Below are positions 1 to 9,549 of a DNA stretch of 64,000 nucleotides, one piece after another. How positions within the stretch are numbered: position 1 is the first letter of the stretch; every line of letters begins with the position of its first letter. The notes beneath the pieces are model-generated. The model had not been told where the DNA came from. It ran no database searches and was given only the letters and a program-made list of their open reading frames with translations. Source of the DNA: Micrococcales bacterium (lineage in GTDB: Bacteria; Actinomycetota; Actinomycetes; Actinomycetales; Cellulomonadaceae). Made by a program: the position numbers and the translations under genes. The stretch covers positions 1 to 64,000 of the forward strand of contig WQWY01000004.1 of NCBI GenBank assembly GCA_009785115.1, given 5' to 3'.

Positions 1-162
1 CCGGTCCGAGACACCCTCAGCCATGTACGCGGCCATCGCGGCCTTCACGTCCTGGTCCCGCCGGGCCAACGCCGCCTCCAGCTGAGACGCCACCCGCTCG
101 AAGCTCGCCTGCGCCGCCTGCGACGACGCGATGCTGTAGTCGTTACGACCCATCTGGTTCAT
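1..162 (-). CDS. ESX/WXG100-like small protein, partial at the window edge
   Basis: The reading frame gives 54 residues starting MNQMGRNDYSIASSQAAQ and running off the left edge, so the C-terminus is not seen. The visible part is an Ala/Gln-rich amphipathic helix ending in AAYMAEGVSDR, like the first helix and turn of ESAT-6-like (type VII secretion target) proteins. It lies 21 bp after the next small gene, with a GAGAGGG purine tract upstream of the ATG, so the two are probably co-transcribed as a heterodimer pair. Assignment rests on helix pattern, size and pairing; no W-x-G is present in the visible part. No ESX secretion ATPase is in the window. Confidence 0.5.
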   Translation of the reverse strand, partial: MNQMGRNDYSIASSQAAQASFERVASQLEAALARRDQDVKAAMAAYMAEGVSDR

Positions 163-183
163 CGACACGATACGTTCCCTCTC

Positions 184-528
184 TCAGGCTCTGGGGGCGA
201 AACGAGACGCATCAGCCCCAGCGAAGTCCGCAGAGCCCTCCGCAGAGCGGTGCGCGTCGGCGCCTTCCATCGCGGCGGTCTGGAACGCCCTGTCCTGACC
301 GGCGATCGCACCACAGATACCCACCAACGCGTTGTTCAGCACCACCGCGACCTCGTCGGTGCGCTCCTTGAACGACACGAACCGAGCCTTCGCAGTCCCG
401 TTGAACGTGCCTTCCAACGGCTCAGCAGCCTCCCGCAGCCGGCGCACCAGAGCCCCCAGGTCATCAGACTCAGCCCCGCTCTTACGGCCCAGCACCGACA
501 GGGCATCAGCCTCCATCGCGAACTTCAC
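184..528 (-). CDS. ESX/WXG100-like small protein
   Basis: This 114-residue protein has the length and two-helix layout of WXG100 type VII secretion substrates. Helix one spans roughly residues 5-38, the turn holds Phe42-Asn43-Gly44 where WXG100 proteins have Trp-x-Gly, and a second helix covers about 46-90 followed by an Ala/Ser/Asp-rich tail. The GTG start at 528 has a GGAGG about nine bases upstream. It is followed after 21 bp by a second ESX-like gene. Such pairs usually form a heterodimer exported by an ESX machine, but no secretion genes are visible here, so function is inferred from fold and pairing. Confidence 0.55.
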   Translation of the reverse strand: MKFAMEADALSVLGRKSGAESDDLGALVRRLREAAEPLEGTFNGTAKARFVSFKERTDEVAVVLNNALVGICGAIAGQDRAFQTAAMEGADAHRSAEGSADFAGADASRFAPRA

Positions 529-552
529 AACGACCCACCTCCCGCTTCACGA

Positions 553-563
553 CTGACAGTCAG
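553..563. repeat. Short dyad upstream of the ESX-like pair
   Basis: CTGAC-A-GTCAG is a perfect 5-1-5 inverted repeat 25 bp upstream of the GTG start of the ESX-like gene. It could be an operator, but with 5-bp arms chance cannot be excluded. The rest of 529-749 shows no further gene or strong hairpin. Confidence 0.2.
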
Positions 564-749
564 ATGGCTCACGCTACATCACCAACCGACACGATCCAGC
601 CCATACCAGACAACCCGCCACCGACACCCAGCATCAGAGAGGGGCCCTACGAGCACCATCACACCCGTCCCACCTGGGCATCTACGATGCCAGGCGACGA
701 GAGTCCCCAGCGTGTCGAAGGGGCTCTTGTGCGAGCAGGCTCAGGTCTG

Positions 750-1409
750 TCAGGCGGTGAGGGGGGCCTCGGCCAGCGTCCGGAGGGCGGCGATCTCGGC
801 AGCCGGGTCGGCGGAGCCGAAGACGGCTGAGCCGGCGACGAAGACATCCGCACCCGCCTGAGCCAAGGCGCTGATCGTGGAGCGTGAGACGCCGCCGTCT
901 ACCTGGATGCGGAGCGGGCCGGTGCCGACCAGCTGGCGCAGCCGACGGACCTTGGGCAGGGTGCCCTCGATGAACGACTGGCCGCCGAAACCGGGCTCGA
1001 CGGTCATGATCAAGACCATGTCGAACTCGGAGAGCAGGTCGAGCAGAGGTTCGACCGGGGTGGCCGGGCGCACCGCGACCGCGGCACGGACCCCGCCGGC
1101 ACGTAGCTCGCGGGCCAGGCGCACGGGGGCCTGCGCAGCCTCGAGGTGGAAGGTCACCGACGCCGCACCGGCCTCGGCGTACTGGGGAGCCCAGCGGTCC
1201 GCGTCCTCGATCATCAGGTGCACGTCCAGCGGGAGCGGGGACACCTCGGCGATCCGCGTCACCACCGGCAGCCCCATGGTGAGGTTCGGCACGAAGTGGT
1301 TGTCCATGACGTCGACGTGCACCGCGTCGGCGTCCTGGATGCGGACGAGCTCGGCGGCCAGGTTCACCTGGTCCGCCGAGAGGATGCTGGGATGTATCTG
1401 CACCGACAT
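750..1409 (-). CDS. rpe: Ribulose-phosphate 3-epimerase
   Basis: The enzyme interconverts D-ribulose 5-phosphate and D-xylulose 5-phosphate in the cytosolic pentose phosphate pathway. The 219-residue length is normal for this TIM-barrel family. Seen motifs are IHPSILSAD near the N-terminus, [13 protein letters not shown] with the metal-binding His and Asp around residue 35, VHLMIED near 65, [12 protein letters not shown] near 138, and IQVDGGV with the second catalytic Asp near 170. The ATG at 1409 has only a weak upstream GGCTGAG. It lies 138 bp downstream of rsmB on the same strand and may share its transcript. Confidence 0.96.
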   Translation of the reverse strand: MSVQIHPSILSADQVNLAAELVRIQDADAVHVDVMDNHFVPNLTMGLPVVTRIAEVSPLPLDVHLMIEDADRWAPQYAEAGAASVTFHLEAAQAPVRLARELRAGGVRAAVAVRPATPVEPLLDLLSEFDMVLIMTVEPGFGGQSFIEGTLPKVRRLRQLVGTGPLRIQVDGGVSRSTISALAQAGADVFVAGSAVFGSADPAAEIAALRTLAEAPLTA

Positions 1410-1547
1410 AGCGCGCTCAGCCTAGACCCTGCGCGGTGGGAGGCGCGCCAGGAGCCCGCTCCGCCTCTCTCACCACTCGGCGCCTCTCCACCACTCACCC
1501 TGCTGACCCCTCAGCCCTTCAGCACCTCAGGGCAGGGGCGACCGGGC

Positions 1548-3071
1548 TCAGGCCAGGCGTCGCAGCAGCGTCAGCGACATGGCGTCGGTGCCGTGCAGGT
1601 GCGGCCAGAGCTGGACGGTACCGGCCGGGGTCAGCGCGTCAGCATGGTCGGCGTCGGTGACCTGGCGCAACGTCGGGGCCGGGTCGATCACCTCGACCTC
1701 GACCCCGGCCTTGCGTGCTGCTCTGTGCGCGTCGGTGACCACGAGGGTCGTCTCGGCCAGGTGCGGGGAGCACGTGACATAGCCGACCACCCCGCCGACG
1801 CGCACCGCGCGCAGGGCGGAGCCCAGCAGGTCGCGCTGGAGCCCGCCCAGCGACGTCAGGTCTGCCGGGGTGCGCCGCCAACGGGCCTCGGGGCGACGCC
1901 GCAGGGCACCGAGCCCGGTGCACGGGGCATCGACGAGCACCCGGTCGTAGCGACCCGGCTCCTCCTCCCCCGTCTCGCGACCGTCGCCGGTGCGCACCTC
2001 GACGGTGCCCGGGGCCAGCGCGCGCACCGCCTGGGTCACCAGGTCGGCGCGGTGGGGCGTGACGTCGTTGGCCACGACGTGCGCACCCCGACCCGCAGCC
2101 AGCGCGCCGAGCAGCGCCGTCTTGCCGCCGGGGCCCGCGCACAGGTCGAGCCAGGCCGCGTCGGGGCCGTCGAGCGGTGCCGCCGCGAGCAGCAGGGCGA
2201 CCAGCTGGCTGCCCTCGTCCTGCACGCCTGCCGCACCGTCACGCACCGCGGGCAGGGCACGCGGGTCACCACCGGGCAGGACGACCGCTGTGGGAGCCAG
2301 CTGCCCGGCGCGTGCCTCCGGGCCTGCTTGTCGCAGGGTCTCCTCGGTCTCGACCAGCCCCGGCCGGGCGACCAGGGTGACGCGAGGCGGTTCGTCGTCG
2401 GCCGCCAACAACGCGGCCAGCTCTTCGGCGGGGCGTCCGTGGCCGACCAGCGCCTCGCGCAGGGCGCGGACCATCCACGCCGGGTGGCTCCACCGCACCG
2501 CCAGCCGCTGGTCAGGATCTGAGCCTGCCGCCTGCTCGGCGCGCTCCAGCCAGGTCTCGGTGTCGTCGGCGGCGATCTTGCGCAGCACCGCGTTGACCAG
2601 CTGGGCGGGCCCGGCACCGATGCGTTCCCGAGCGAGCCCGACCGTCTGGGAGACGGCGGCATGAGCGGGCACCCTCATGCCCAACAGCTGGTGCGTCCCC
2701 AGCCGCAGCACGTCCAGCACGCGCGGGTCCAGCTGGTCCAGCGCCCGGTCGACCACCAGGCTCAGCACGGCGTCATAGCGCCCGCGCATCCGCAGGGTGC
2801 CGTAGGCCAGCTCGGTGGCGAACGCGGCGTCACGACCCGCGAGCCCACGTGCGGCCAGCAGCCGGGGGGCGACGAGGTTGGCGTAGGCGTCGGCGTCGCT
2901 CACCTCCCGCAGCACGTCGAACGCGGCGGCTCGCGCCGGGTCGCAGGTGCGGGCACGTGCTGACGGGGCTTGCGCGGTACGGCCTGAACGACCCTCCGCC
3001 CGGGCCACGCCTCGCTGATGGCCACGGCCGTCGCGGCGCTGCCCTCTCGGGTCGTCTCCTGCTCTGCTCAC
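1548..3071 (-). CDS. rsmB: 16S rRNA (cytosine-5) methyltransferase, RsmB/Sun family
   Basis: It transfers methyl from SAM to C5 of a cytosine in 16S rRNA. An N-terminal NusB-like helical domain (starting near ARAAAFDVLREV) precedes a Rossmann methyltransferase domain with LCAGPGGKT as the SAM loop. The two catalytic cysteines of the family are seen in DAPCTGLGALRRRPE and YVTCSPH, the latter being the usual actinobacterial form. I chose the GTG at 3071, preceded by GAGAGAG, giving 507 residues and a 43-bp gap to fmt; the frame stays open to 3158 inside fmt, so a longer form cannot be excluded. The first 40 residues are basic and disordered. Confidence 0.92.
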   Translation of the reverse strand: MSRAGDDPRGQRRDGRGHQRGVARAEGRSGRTAQAPSARARTCDPARAAAFDVLREVSDADAYANLVAPRLLAARGLAGRDAAFATELAYGTLRMRGRYDAVLSLVVDRALDQLDPRVLDVLRLGTHQLLGMRVPAHAAVSQTVGLARERIGAGPAQLVNAVLRKIAADDTETWLERAEQAAGSDPDQRLAVRWSHPAWMVRALREALVGHGRPAEELAALLAADDEPPRVTLVARPGLVETEETLRQAGPEARAGQLAPTAVVLPGGDPRALPAVRDGAAGVQDEGSQLVALLLAAAPLDGPDAAWLDLCAGPGGKTALLGALAAGRGAHVVANDVTPHRADLVTQAVRALAPGTVEVRTGDGRETGEEEPGRYDRVLVDAPCTGLGALRRRPEARWRRTPADLTSLGGLQRDLLGSALRAVRVGGVVGYVTCSPHLAETTLVVTDAHRAARKAGVEVEVIDPAPTLRQVTDADHADALTPAGTVQLWPHLHGTDAMSLTLLRRLA

Positions 3072-3114
3072 CGCTGTGCCGTCCGCTCTCTCGTCAGGTG
3101 TGGTCTGGTGCGGT

Positions 3115-4065
3115 TCATCGCGCCGTGCCCAGCACCGTCCCAGGTTCCAGCCTGGCACCGCGGGCCCAGTCCGTGGCGGGCATGGCCTTGCGGCCGGCGG
3201 GCACCACGGTGCTCAGCCGCACGGGGTCGGTCGCCGTGCCGACCAGCACCTCCCGGCGGCGTACCAGGATCTCCCCTGGCGCCAGAGGCTGGTCGAGGGC
3301 TACCTCGGCAGGCCTCACAGGCGTCACCGGCCCGAGGCCCAGACGCACCCCGTCGACCGTCGTCCACGCACCCGGGGCCGGCGTGCAGGCGCGCGCACGG
3401 CGGTCCACCGCCATGGCCGGGTGCTCCCAGCGCACGCGGGCGTCCTCACTGGTGAGCTTCGGGGCGTGGCTGACCCCGTCGGCTGGCTGCGGCACAGGGA
3501 CCAGGACGCCGTCGGCGATCCCGTCGAGGGTGCGCACCAGCAGCTCCGCCCCGCTCAGGGCCAGCCGGTCGAGCAGCGCGCCCGAGGTGTCGGTGGGCCG
3601 GATGGTCTCGGTGACCATGCCGAAGGTCGGCCCGGTGTCCAGGCCCTCCTCGATGCGGAACGTCGTCGCACCGGTCACCGGGTCTCCGGCCAGCACCGCG
3701 TTCTGCACCGGGGCAGCGCCCCGCCAGGCAGGCAGCACAGAGAAGTGCACGTTGATCCAGCCGTGCACCGGCACATCGAGCACCGAGGCCGGGAGCAGCG
3801 CCCCGTAGGCCACGACGGGGGCGGCGTCGACACCGAGCTCAGCGAGCCGCTGCACGAGCTCCGGTTCAGACGGCTTGCGCGGCGTGAGCACCTCGAGACC
3901 GGCCTCCCGTGCGACCGCTGCGACAGGGCTCGGCCTCAGAGACCGGCCCCGCCCGGCGGGCGCGTCGGGCCGGGTCAGCACCGCGACCACCTCGTGACGG
4001 GAGGCCATCAGGGCCTCGAGGGCGACGACCGCGGGCGCGGGCGACCCGGCGAAGAGCAGACGCAT
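3115..4065 (-). CDS. fmt: Methionyl-tRNA formyltransferase
   Basis: It formylates initiator Met-tRNA using 10-formyltetrahydrofolate. The 316-residue protein has the usual two domains: an N-terminal formyltransferase Rossmann fold starting [19 protein letters not shown] and a C-terminal OB-like tRNA-binding domain. The catalytic signature is visible as [18 protein letters not shown] (Asn, His, Arg-Gly) and is followed by EEGLDTGP. The ATG has no Shine-Dalgarno but a TAGGAT -10 box six bases upstream, which suggests a leaderless mRNA. Together with rsmB and priA this forms the conserved actinobacterial priA-fmt-rsmB block. Confidence 0.97.
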   Translation of the reverse strand: MRLLFAGSPAPAVVALEALMASRHEVVAVLTRPDAPAGRGRSLRPSPVAAVAREAGLEVLTPRKPSEPELVQRLAELGVDAAPVVAYGALLPASVLDVPVHGWINVHFSVLPAWRGAAPVQNAVLAGDPVTGATTFRIEEGLDTGPTFGMVTETIRPTDTSGALLDRLALSGAELLVRTLDGIADGVLVPVPQPADGVSHAPKLTSEDARVRWEHPAMAVDRRARACTPAPGAWTTVDGVRLGLGPVTPVRPAEVALDQPLAPGEILVRRREVLVGTATDPVRLSTVVPAGRKAMPATDWARGARLEPGTVLGTAR

Positions 4066-4071
4066 GGCTCG

Positions 4072-4077
4072 ATCCTA
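4072..4077 (-). promoter_or_regulatory. -10 element for a likely leaderless fmt transcript
   Basis: TAGGAT on the minus strand matches the actinobacterial TANNNT consensus. Its end is six bases from the fmt ATG at 4065, the spacing expected if transcription starts at the A of the start codon. No Shine-Dalgarno fits in between. No convincing -35 is seen. Confidence 0.5.
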
Positions 4078-4082
4078 GGGTG

Positions 4083-4103
4083 CGGCGGTTCGGGCGACCG
4101 CCG
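4083..4103 (-). terminator. Hairpin between priA and fmt
   Basis: CGGCGGT and ACCGCCG form a perfect 7-bp stem with a 7-base loop, 71 bp past the priA stop and just upstream of the fmt -10 box. There is no U-tract. It could end part of the priA transcript or be chance GC pairing. Confidence 0.35.
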
Positions 4104-4174
4104 GGTGTCGCCGGCTCCGCTGCCTGCTGACACCCCGGAGCACCTCATCAGCACCGCGCCCGACGCGGCGATGG

Positions 4175-6190
4175 TCAGCGCAGGTCGGCCGGGTCGACGC
4201 GGACACGCACGGTGCCCGGTTCGCGCTTGGCGCTGCGGGTGCTGAGGGAGGCGCTGAGAGCGGCGGTCAGAGCAGGGCCCTGGCGCAGGGGCGCGCGCAG
4301 CAGCACCCGTACCTCGTCGTCGTCCACCGGGACCGGGCCGAGGCGAGACACCCCGGGGACGTCCACCCGGTCGACGAGGGTCGCGACCGCGCTGCGGGTG
4401 CCGGTCACGGTGACCACCCGCACGGCGGGCGGCAGCCCGAGCTCGGCCCGCTCAGCCAGGTCGAGGCTGGCGAGCCAGGCAGGGTCCCAGCGCACGAGGG
4501 CCTGGGTCGGCCGGGGCGGGCCGTCGCCCACCACCAGCACCTCGCCGTCGGCGCGTACCAGCCCGGCCGCTGCCATCCAACGTCGCAGGGTCTCCGTCTC
4601 GTCACGCAGCCCCGCACCGACCTGGGCGTCCAGCAGCACCGCCGCGGCGAACCCACCGTCGGCCACCGGTTCGGCACCAGGGGTGGCGACCACCAGCGCG
4701 GGACGGGACGACACCTGGTTCAGCACCCCACCGGTGGCCCCGGCCCCGGAGACCCGGACAGGGACCCCGGGGAAGGCTCGGCCCAGCTCTTCGGCCGTGC
4801 GCTCAGAGCCGATCCGCACCGCACGCAGCCCCTCTGCCCCGCACTCCGCGCAGCGCCACCCTCCGAGCAGCTGTCCGCACCAGGTGCACCGGGGGGTCTG
4901 GCGCGCCCCGTCGAGCGCGACGGGGCCATGACAGTCGTGGCAGGTGGCAGCCTCACGGCACCGTGCGCAGGCGACGACGGGAAGGTAGCCCGCGCGGGGC
5001 ACCTGGACCAGCACCGGGCCGTCCGCCAGCCGCTCGCGCACCGCACGCCACGCGGGCCCAGGCAGACGGGCCGCCGCGGCGGGGCCCTCGCGGGCCAGCT
5101 CGACGCTGGTCAGGGCACGTACCCGTGGGGTGCGGTCACGCAGCACCGGACGGTCTGCCGCCACGGCCTGCGCCCAGCCTCGCTCGACGAGACCTTGAGC
5201 CGGCACCGAGCGTCCGAAGGCTCCGAGCAGCAGCGCGCAACCCTCGCGCTCGGCACGCAGAGCCAGCACCTCCCGCACGTGCGGGTAGGGTGCCCGGGGC
5301 TCGGCGTGCAGGTCGTCACCGTCGTCCCAGCACACGGCCAGGCCGAGGTCACGCACCGGTGCGAACGCCGCCGCCCGGGTGCCGACCACCACGTCAGCCC
5401 GCCCGCGCAGAGCGGCCAGGAAGGCCCGGTAGCGCCGTGCCGGCCCGACGCTGGCCTCCAGACGGACCGTGCCGCCGCTCGTCCCGGGCTGGTGCAGCGG
5501 CAGGCCGACCTCGGTGAGTGCCGCGACCACCCTGGCCACGTCACGGGCGTCGGGGACCACGACCAGCGCACCGCGACCTCCGAGCACACAGGCGGCGACA
5601 GACTGGGCGACGGTCGTCGTCCAGTCTCCCGTGGCATCTGCGCCCGCTCCTGTGCTCTTGCTCGGCAGGGCTGACCACACCGCGCGCGGCGCTCCCCCGT
5701 CACGCAGGTGACGCACGAAGGCTGGGCCGCCCCGGTAGTCGGCCCACTCCTGCGCGCCCGGCTGGGGTGGTGGCAGCGATGCCCTGATCTCGTCCGGCTC
5801 AGCCTCGACCCGTGCGTGACGGGCGGGCACCGCCAGACGGAGCACGTCAGCGAGCGTCCCCGCGTAACGGTCGGCGACCGCCCTGGCGAGGTCAGCGACC
5901 TGCGGGGCGAGCACCTGCTCGGGCGAGACGACGCGCCGCAGCGGGCTCAGCCGTCCCCCGTGCTCCGGGGTGTCGACGCGCTCGAGGAGCCAGCCGGCGA
6001 CCTCGCGCCCGGCGAAACGCACCTTGACCCGCACGCCCGGCTGCGCGGCGTCGTCCATCTCGGCCGGGACGAGGTACTCGAAAAGGCGGTCGAGATGGTG
6101 CGGGAGCACGTCCACGCACACCCGGGCGACAGGACGCCGCTCCGCGAGAGGTCGCTGCTCCGCCGCGACGCCGCTGCCGTGAGTGGCCAC
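4175..6190 (-). CDS. priA: PriA-like primosomal protein, helicase-defective actinobacterial type
   Basis: PriA proteins recognise stalled forks and load the replicative helicase. From the GTG at 6190 the protein is 671 residues. It has the N-terminal DNA-binding region (VDVLPHHLDRLFEYLVP), a degenerate helicase core, and the zinc module with paired cysteines CARC, CHDC, CTWC and CAEC. The Walker A site expected as GxTGSGKT is replaced by SALPSKSTGAGADATGDW, and the DEEH box by DDGDDLH, so ATP-driven unwinding is unlikely. This degeneracy is known for actinobacterial PriA. The start lies 10 bp after metK; the frame is open further upstream inside metK, but homology begins around here. Confidence 0.9.
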   Translation of the reverse strand: MATHGSGVAAEQRPLAERRPVARVCVDVLPHHLDRLFEYLVPAEMDDAAQPGVRVKVRFAGREVAGWLLERVDTPEHGGRLSPLRRVVSPEQVLAPQVADLARAVADRYAGTLADVLRLAVPARHARVEAEPDEIRASLPPPQPGAQEWADYRGGPAFVRHLRDGGAPRAVWSALPSKSTGAGADATGDWTTTVAQSVAACVLGGRGALVVVPDARDVARVVAALTEVGLPLHQPGTSGGTVRLEASVGPARRYRAFLAALRGRADVVVGTRAAAFAPVRDLGLAVCWDDGDDLHAEPRAPYPHVREVLALRAEREGCALLLGAFGRSVPAQGLVERGWAQAVAADRPVLRDRTPRVRALTSVELAREGPAAAARLPGPAWRAVRERLADGPVLVQVPRAGYLPVVACARCREAATCHDCHGPVALDGARQTPRCTWCGQLLGGWRCAECGAEGLRAVRIGSERTAEELGRAFPGVPVRVSGAGATGGVLNQVSSRPALVVATPGAEPVADGGFAAAVLLDAQVGAGLRDETETLRRWMAAAGLVRADGEVLVVGDGPPRPTQALVRWDPAWLASLDLAERAELGLPPAVRVVTVTGTRSAVATLVDRVDVPGVSRLGPVPVDDDEVRVLLRAPLRQGPALTAALSASLSTRSAKREPGTVRVRVDPADLR

Positions 6191-6200
6191 GGCGCGGTTC

Positions 6201-7397
6201 TCAGCCGACGGCGGCGCGCAGCGCGTCCACCCGGGAGGTCTGCTCCCAGGTGAACCGCTCGTCGGCGCGGCCGAAGTGCCCGTAGGCGGCCGTCGGGGAG
6301 TAGATCGGGCGCAGCAGGTCCAGGTCAGCGATGATCGCCGCTGGACGCAGGTCGAACACGTCGCTGATCGCCGCGGCGAGCCGGTCGTCAGGCACCTGCC
6401 CGGTGCCGAACGTGTCGACGTAGAGCCCGACCGGGTGAGCGCGGCCGATCGCGTAGGCGACCTGCACCTCGCACCGCGACGCGAGCCCGGCGGCGACCAC
6501 GTTCTTGGCCACCCAGCGCAGGGCGTACGAGGCCGACCGGTCGACCTTCGAGGGGTCTTTGCCGGAGAACGCACCACCGCCGTGGCGGGCGGAGCCGCCG
6601 TAGGTGTCCACGATGATCTTGCGACCGGTCAGCCCGGCGTCGCCTCGCGGGCCGCCGATCACGAACGAACCGGTCGGGTTGACGAACAGGTCGAAGCCCG
6701 AGGTGTCCAGGTCGAGCCCCTCCAGCACCGGGGCCACCACCAGGTCGCGCACCGCCGGGGCCAGCTGGGTGCTCAGCTCCACGTCCGGGTCGTGCTGGGT
6801 AGACACCACGACCGCGGACACCCGCACCGGCCGGTTCTGCGAGTACTCGACAGTCACCTGGGTCTTTCCGTCCGGGCGCAGGCCCGGCACCTCGCCGGAG
6901 CGGCGCACCTGCGCGAGCCGCTCGGCCAGCCGGTGGGCGGTCCAGATCGGCAGCGGCATCAGGTCGGGGGTCTCGTCGCAGGCGTAGCCGAACATCAGGC
7001 CCTGGTCGCCCGCGCCCTGCAGGTCGTAGGGGTCGAGGTCGCCCGCGTCCTGCCGGGCCTCGAGCGCCTTGTCCACGCCCTGGGCGATGTCTGGCGACTG
7101 CTGCCCGATCGACACCGACACCCCGCAGGAGTCCCCGTCGAAACCGATGCGCGAGGAGGTGTAGCCGATCTTGCGGACCACCTCGCGCACGATCTGCGGG
7201 ATCTCGACGTAGGCGCTGGTCGTCACCTCACCGGCCACGTGCACCAGACCGGTGGTGACCATGGTCTCCACGGCCACGCGCGCGGCCGGGTCTTGGGCGA
7301 GCATCGCGTCGAGGATGGCGTCGGAGATCTGGTCGCAGACCTTGTCCGGGTGACCCTCGGTGACCGACTCTGACGTGAACAGACGCGACGAGACCAT
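6201..7397 (-). CDS. metK: S-adenosylmethionine synthetase
   Basis: It makes SAM from methionine and ATP. The 398-residue length is normal. Visible signatures are [20 protein letters not shown] at the N-terminus, the ATP-binding hexapeptide GAGDQG in [19 protein letters not shown], and the glycine-rich [16 protein letters not shown] loop near residue 280. It sits nine bp downstream of coaBC and ten bp upstream of priA, so it is most likely expressed as part of that run. I see no SAM riboswitch; there is no room for one in the nine-base gap. Confidence 0.98.
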   Translation of the reverse strand: MVSSRLFTSESVTEGHPDKVCDQISDAILDAMLAQDPAARVAVETMVTTGLVHVAGEVTTSAYVEIPQIVREVVRKIGYTSSRIGFDGDSCGVSVSIGQQSPDIAQGVDKALEARQDAGDLDPYDLQGAGDQGLMFGYACDETPDLMPLPIWTAHRLAERLAQVRRSGEVPGLRPDGKTQVTVEYSQNRPVRVSAVVVSTQHDPDVELSTQLAPAVRDLVVAPVLEGLDLDTSGFDLFVNPTGSFVIGGPRGDAGLTGRKIIVDTYGGSARHGGGAFSGKDPSKVDRSASYALRWVAKNVVAAGLASRCEVQVAYAIGRAHPVGLYVDTFGTGQVPDDRLAAAISDVFDLRPAAIIADLDLLRPIYSPTAAYGHFGRADERFTWEQTSRVDALRAAVG

Positions 7398-7406
7398 AGG
7401 CCTACC

Positions 7407-8606
7407 TTAAGACCGACGCAGGAGCGCGACGACCGCGTCCCACACCGTGTGCGCCACCGAGTCCTTCGACCCTGTCGCCTCGGCCACGACCTGCCCGGCC
7501 GCGTCCAGCACGGTGACCTCGTTGTCCGGGGTGCCGAACCCGCGCCCGTCGTCGACCCTGTTGACCACCAGCAGGTCCGCACCCTTGCGCAGAGCCTTGG
7601 CCCGGCCGTGGTCGAGCACCGACCCGTGCTCGTCGCCGGTCTCGGCGGCGAACCCGACGACGACCTGACCAGGACGGGCCCGGTGCGCGGCGAGCCCGGC
7701 GAGCACGTCCGGGTTCTCCACCAGCTCGATCACCGGTGGAGCCTGGGAAGGTGTCTTCTTGATCTTCGTCCCAGCTGGGTCCGCCGGGCGGAAGTCGGCC
7801 ACCGCGGCGGCCATCACGACCACGTCAGCGTCAGCGGCGGCGATCGTCATCGCCTCGCGCAGCTGTGACGCGGTGCCCACCTCACGGACCTCGATCCCGT
7901 CAGGTACCGGCACCGTGACGTTGGCGGCGACGAGCACGACGCTCGCGCCCCGGTCACGAGCGGCCAGGGCCAGGGCCACCCCCTGGCGTCCGGTCGAGCG
8001 GTTGCCGAGAAAACGCACCGGGTCCACAGGTTCTTGGGTGCCCCCGGCGGAGATCACGACACGTCGTCCAGCCAGGTCGCCGGGAGCCACGAGAGCGAGG
8101 GCGGCCGCGACGATCGCCGCGGGTTCGGGCAGCCGTCCCGGGCCGGAGTCGGTGCCGGTGAGACGGCCGTCGTCGGGGTCGAGCACGTGCACGCCCCGAG
8201 CACGCAGCGTGGCGACGTTGGCCACGGTGGCCGGGTGCTGCCACATCTGGGTGTGCATCGCCGGGGCCATGAGCACCGGACAGGTCGCGGTCAGCAGCGT
8301 GGCGGTCAGCAGGTCGTCGGCACGGCCGGACGCGGCCCGGGCGAGCAGGTCCGCCGTCGCCGGGGCCACGACCACCAGGTCAGCGGTGCGGGCGACCTCG
8401 ACGTGGGCGACGTTCTCGACGTCGTCGAACAGGTCGGCCGTGACCGGCTCTCCGGACAGGGCCTCCCAGGTGGGGGCGCCGACGAAGCGCAGCGCCGAGC
8501 TCGTCGGCACCACACGGACGGCGTGGCCCGCCTCGCGCAGCAGACGCAGCAGCGAGGCAGCCTTGTATGCGGCGATCCCGCCGGCGACGCCGAGGACGAC
8601 GCGCAC
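7407..8606 (-). CDS. coaBC: Bifunctional phosphopantothenoylcysteine decarboxylase / phosphopantothenate-cysteine ligase
   Basis: It catalyses two consecutive steps of coenzyme A synthesis. The N-terminal flavoprotein half (about 1-180) starts VVLGVAGGIAAYKAASL and has the active-site His in NVAHVEV and the loop LMAPAMHTQMW. The C-terminal ligase half (about 185-399) starts RRVVISAGGTQEPVDPVRF, followed by NRSTGRQG and a KIKK motif. The 399-residue length and fused arrangement are standard for bacteria. The GTG at 8606 is eight bases from the rpoZ stop. Confidence 0.97.
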   Translation of the reverse strand: MRVVLGVAGGIAAYKAASLLRLLREAGHAVRVVPTSSALRFVGAPTWEALSGEPVTADLFDDVENVAHVEVARTADLVVVAPATADLLARAASGRADDLLTATLLTATCPVLMAPAMHTQMWQHPATVANVATLRARGVHVLDPDDGRLTGTDSGPGRLPEPAAIVAAALALVAPGDLAGRRVVISAGGTQEPVDPVRFLGNRSTGRQGVALALAARDRGASVVLVAANVTVPVPDGIEVREVGTASQLREAMTIAAADADVVVMAAAVADFRPADPAGTKIKKTPSQAPPVIELVENPDVLAGLAAHRARPGQVVVGFAAETGDEHGSVLDHGRAKALRKGADLLVVNRVDDGRGFGTPDNEVTVLDAAGQVVAEATGSKDSVAHTVWDAVVALLRRS

Positions 8607-8613
8607 GCGTGCC

Positions 8614-8877
8614 TCAGTCGGCCAGGGGCTCGCTGGTCAGCAGGCCTGCGTCGATCTCGCGCATCGCGATCGACAGCGGCTTCTCCTGCGGGCGGCTCTC
8701 GACCAGCGGGCCGACATACTCCAGCAGGCCCTCGTTGAGCTGGGAGTAGTAGGCGTTGATCTGGCGCGCGCGCTTGGCGGCGAACAGGACCAGGGCGTAC
8801 TTGCTCTCGGCTCGCTCGAGAAGCTGGTCGATCGGCGGGTCCGTGATCCCGGTCGGGGTCGCGACGGTTCCAGCCAC
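8614..8877 (-). CDS. rpoZ: RNA polymerase omega subunit
   Basis: Omega helps assemble the beta-prime subunit into RNA polymerase. The 87-residue protein contains the conserved core [19 protein letters not shown] and [19 protein letters not shown], then the actinobacterial tail [18 protein letters not shown] place the start at the GTG at 8877, with GAGGAG eight bases upstream, rather than at an ATG 42 bases further out. The gene order gmk-rpoZ-coaBC-metK is conserved in many bacteria. Confidence 0.96.
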   Translation of the reverse strand: MAGTVATPTGITDPPIDQLLERAESKYALVLFAAKRARQINAYYSQLNEGLLEYVGPLVESRPQEKPLSIAMREIDAGLLTSEPLAD

Positions 8878-8954
8878 AGCAGGGCTCCTCAGGTCTGATA
8901 GGGATCGGTACACGTGCAAGAGGACGGCGTGAACCGTCCAGACCGGCGTCCAGT

Positions 8955-9548
8955 CTACCCGGCGTGGGCCTGACCGTCGGCCGGACCCACCGGCACGCCC
9001 ATGAGGGCGACGATCTCGTCGGTCGCCCGACGCACGTCGTCGTTGACCACGACGTGGTCGAACTCCCGCTCGGCGGCCATCTCGACACGGGCGGTGGCGA
9101 GCCGACGCTCTCGCTCGGCGGCGTCCTCCGTCCCGCGCCCCACCAGCCGGCTGACCAGCTCGTCCCAGGACGGCGGGGCCAGGAACACGAGACGAGCGTC
9201 AGGCATCTTCTCGCGCACCTGCCGCGCCCCCTGGAGCTCGATCTCCAGCAGGACGGGCACGCCACGGGCCAGCTGAGCGTCGACCGGACCGCGCGGCGTC
9301 CCATAACGATGCTGACCGTGGACGAGGGCCCACTCCAGCATCTCGCCGTCAGCCACCATCGCGTCGAAACGCTCAGGGCTGACGAACATGTAGTGGACGC
9401 CGTCCACCTCGCCGGGCCGGGCTGGGCGGGTGGTCGCGGACAGCGAGAACCACACCGAGGGGTAGCGCTGGCGGATGTCCGCCGAGACGGTGCCCTTGCC
9501 GACCGCGGTCGGCCCGGCGAGAACGGTCAGCCGGGCAGGCCCGGTCAC
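8955..9548 (-). CDS. gmk: Guanylate kinase
   Basis: It phosphorylates GMP to GDP with ATP. The 197-residue protein has the P-loop [10 protein letters not shown] near the N-terminus, the GMP-binding [29 protein letters not shown], and the lid region around [14 protein letters not shown]. The GTG start at 9548 lies one base after the mihF stop, so translation is probably coupled. It is followed by a 77-bp gap before rpoZ. Confidence 0.97.
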   Translation of the reverse strand: MTGPARLTVLAGPTAVGKGTVSADIRQRYPSVWFSLSATTRPARPGEVDGVHYMFVSPERFDAMVADGEMLEWALVHGQHRYGTPRGPVDAQLARGVPVLLEIELQGARQVREKMPDARLVFLAPPSWDELVSRLVGRGTEDAAERERRLATARVEMAAEREFDHVVVNDDVRRATDEIVALMGVPVGPADGQAHAG

Positions 9549-9549
9549 G

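Noticed and set aside
4175..6190. PriA as a broken or recently damaged gene
   Set aside because: Loss of the helicase motifs is a known trait of actinobacterial PriA, and the zinc cysteines and frame are intact.
7398..7406. SAM riboswitch before metK
   Set aside because: Only nine bases separate coaBC and metK; there is no room for an aptamer.
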